Origin: an uncultured Actinomycetes bacterium
Lineage (GTDB): Bacteria > Actinomycetota > Actinomycetes > Nanopelagicales > Nanopelagicaceae
Assembly: GCA_903832395.1 (NCBI GenBank)
Contig: CAILBF010000159.1
Span: 1 to 6,399, forward strand
Direction: 5' to 3'
Length of the DNA stretch: 6,399 nucleotides
Position numbers and translations under genes: made by a program. The notes under the pieces are model-generated. The model ran no database searches. It saw only the letters and a list, made by a program, of their open reading frames with translations, and was not told the DNA's origin. Positions 5,783 to 6,399 of this stretch are shown in pieces. How positions within the stretch are numbered: position 1 is the stretch's first letter; each line of letters begins with the position of its first letter.

Positions 5783-6399
5783 TGTGACGCCCCTTTCGAA
5801 CTCGTCGGACACTTTGCGCAATAGCTGCCAATAGGAGAAGTATCGCCGCCCCAGTCGTAAACCACGTAAGTCTTGGGTCGATAACCGTGGCATTTAACGC
5901 CAAGACCACTGGCTTAATAACAGTATTCCCATCTAAATCGTTTATTTGAGCAAAAACAGATGTTTGGCCAGGGGCTATAACAAAAGTATTGAGTTCTAAC
6001 TGGGTTTTTGAACTGGGAGCAAGTTTCACATTAGTAAAACTGTCAACAATGATTCGCGCGTTTGTTGTCACCATGCCGATATTGATCGTAACCCCGATTG
6101 GAAAGTCATTGATGACAGTTACAGGAAGCGCCGCTTTTTGAGTTGTAATTTGATACTTACCCGGATTAACTCGTAGTTTATGGAGTTGAGCATCTACTGC
6201 CATACGTGCGTTAATTACAAAACTTTGACGATCACGTGTATCCAGATTAGGAGACAGTAAGCGGGCTAATCGCAGCCTTAACTGGGTGACATCAGGTAGC
6301 GCTACAACCTTTTCCAAATTCGTTATATCTATACGATCGCTACCATAATCTTTGCGCAGAGTTGAGTTCAAGTTAGTTTTACCTACACTCCAGCGTACG
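5772..6399 (-). CDS. DUF6049-like membrane-anchored protein, 3' part (5' end outside window)
   Basis: The frame is open from the right edge, giving 208 C-terminal residues; the TTG at 6371 is in frame but internal. The first part (about 10-75) is charged and helical. Residues 76-175 are beta-rich, with PVTVINDFPIGVTINI followed by a PG.TSVFAQI segment, as in an Ig-like or beta-sandwich fold. One transmembrane segment (about 179-196, WFTTGAAILLLL) is followed by a basic tail RRVRKGR, placing the body outside the cell and the C-terminus in the cytoplasm. This layout and the position directly before murJ match the large actinobacterial family (DUF6049; the Rv3909 gene of M. tuberculosis occupies the same place). 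The molecular function is unknown; the linkage suggests a cell-envelope role. The stop overlaps the murJ start by 11 bases. Family assignment rests on context and fold pattern, not on a search. Confidence 0.75.
   Translation of the reverse strand, partial: VRWSVGKTNLNSTLRKDYGSDRIDITNLEKVVALPDVTQLRLRLARLLSPNLDTRDRQSFVINARMAVDAQLHKLRVNPGKYQITTQKAALPVTVINDFPIGVTINIGMVTTNARIIVDSFTNVKLAPSSKTQLELNTFVIAPGQTSVFAQINDLDGNTVIKPVVLALNATVIDPRLTWFTTGAAILLLLAAIAQSVRRVRKGRHSEI
5790..5796 (-). promoter_or_regulatory. Ribosome-binding site deciding the murJ GTG start
   Basis: AAAGGGG on the - strand is 7 bases before GTG 5782 and lies within the coding sequence of the preceding DUF6049 gene. It selects the GTG over the distant ATG at 5893. 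Together with the 11-base overlap (5772-5782) it points to coupled translation of the two membrane proteins. Confidence 0.75.

Noticed and set aside
5783..5893. Longer N-terminus for MurJ starting at ATG 5893
   Set aside because: It would overlap the DUF6049 gene by 122 bases and add a polar segment ahead of the first helix. The GTG at 5782 has a strong, well-spaced AAAGGGG.

Overview
The window looks like a chromosomal housekeeping segment from a low-to-mid GC actinobacterium (about 45% GC by eye). The gene order DUF6049 – murJ – trxB – trxA – cwlM, converging on parB, is the actinobacterial arrangement near the replication origin, as in mycobacteria and streptomycetes. The moderate GC, very tight packing (no gap above 41 bases) and compact proteins suggest a streamlined freshwater actinobacterium, such as the acI/Nanopelagicales group. 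That taxon call is an inference.

Layout. Positions 1-513 on the + strand hold the 3' part of parB, the chromosome-segregation CTPase. Everything else lies on the - strand and reads, in transcription order from the right edge: the 3' end of a membrane-anchored DUF6049 protein (6399-5772); murJ, the lipid II flippase (5782-4145), overlapping it by 11 bases; trxB, thioredoxin reductase (4111-3182); trxA, thioredoxin (3144-2821); a CwlM-like amidase homologue (2806-1814); and a fold-type I PLP aminotransferase (1772-510). The aminotransferase and parB converge and their stop codons share a TTAA. The gaps of 33, 37, 14 and 41 bases in the - strand cluster fit one operon. Its main promoter must lie beyond the right edge.

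How the genes work together. MurJ moves the peptidoglycan precursor lipid II across the membrane. In mycobacteria CwlM is a cytoplasmic, enzymatically inactive amidase homologue that activates MurA and interacts with MurJ. TrxB and TrxA form the NADPH-driven disulfide-reducing pair. The aminotransferase has no obvious tie to these and its substrate cannot be read from the sequence. ParB acts in origin segregation.

I see no undescribed system, mobile element, CRISPR array, tRNA or rRNA. The most interesting point is the CwlM homologue: it has lost most zinc ligands of the Amidase_3 fold, has no signal peptide, and has a shortened N-terminus. The absence of a sigM/anti-sigma pair between murJ and trxB and the lack of a MurJ pseudokinase tail are also worth noting.
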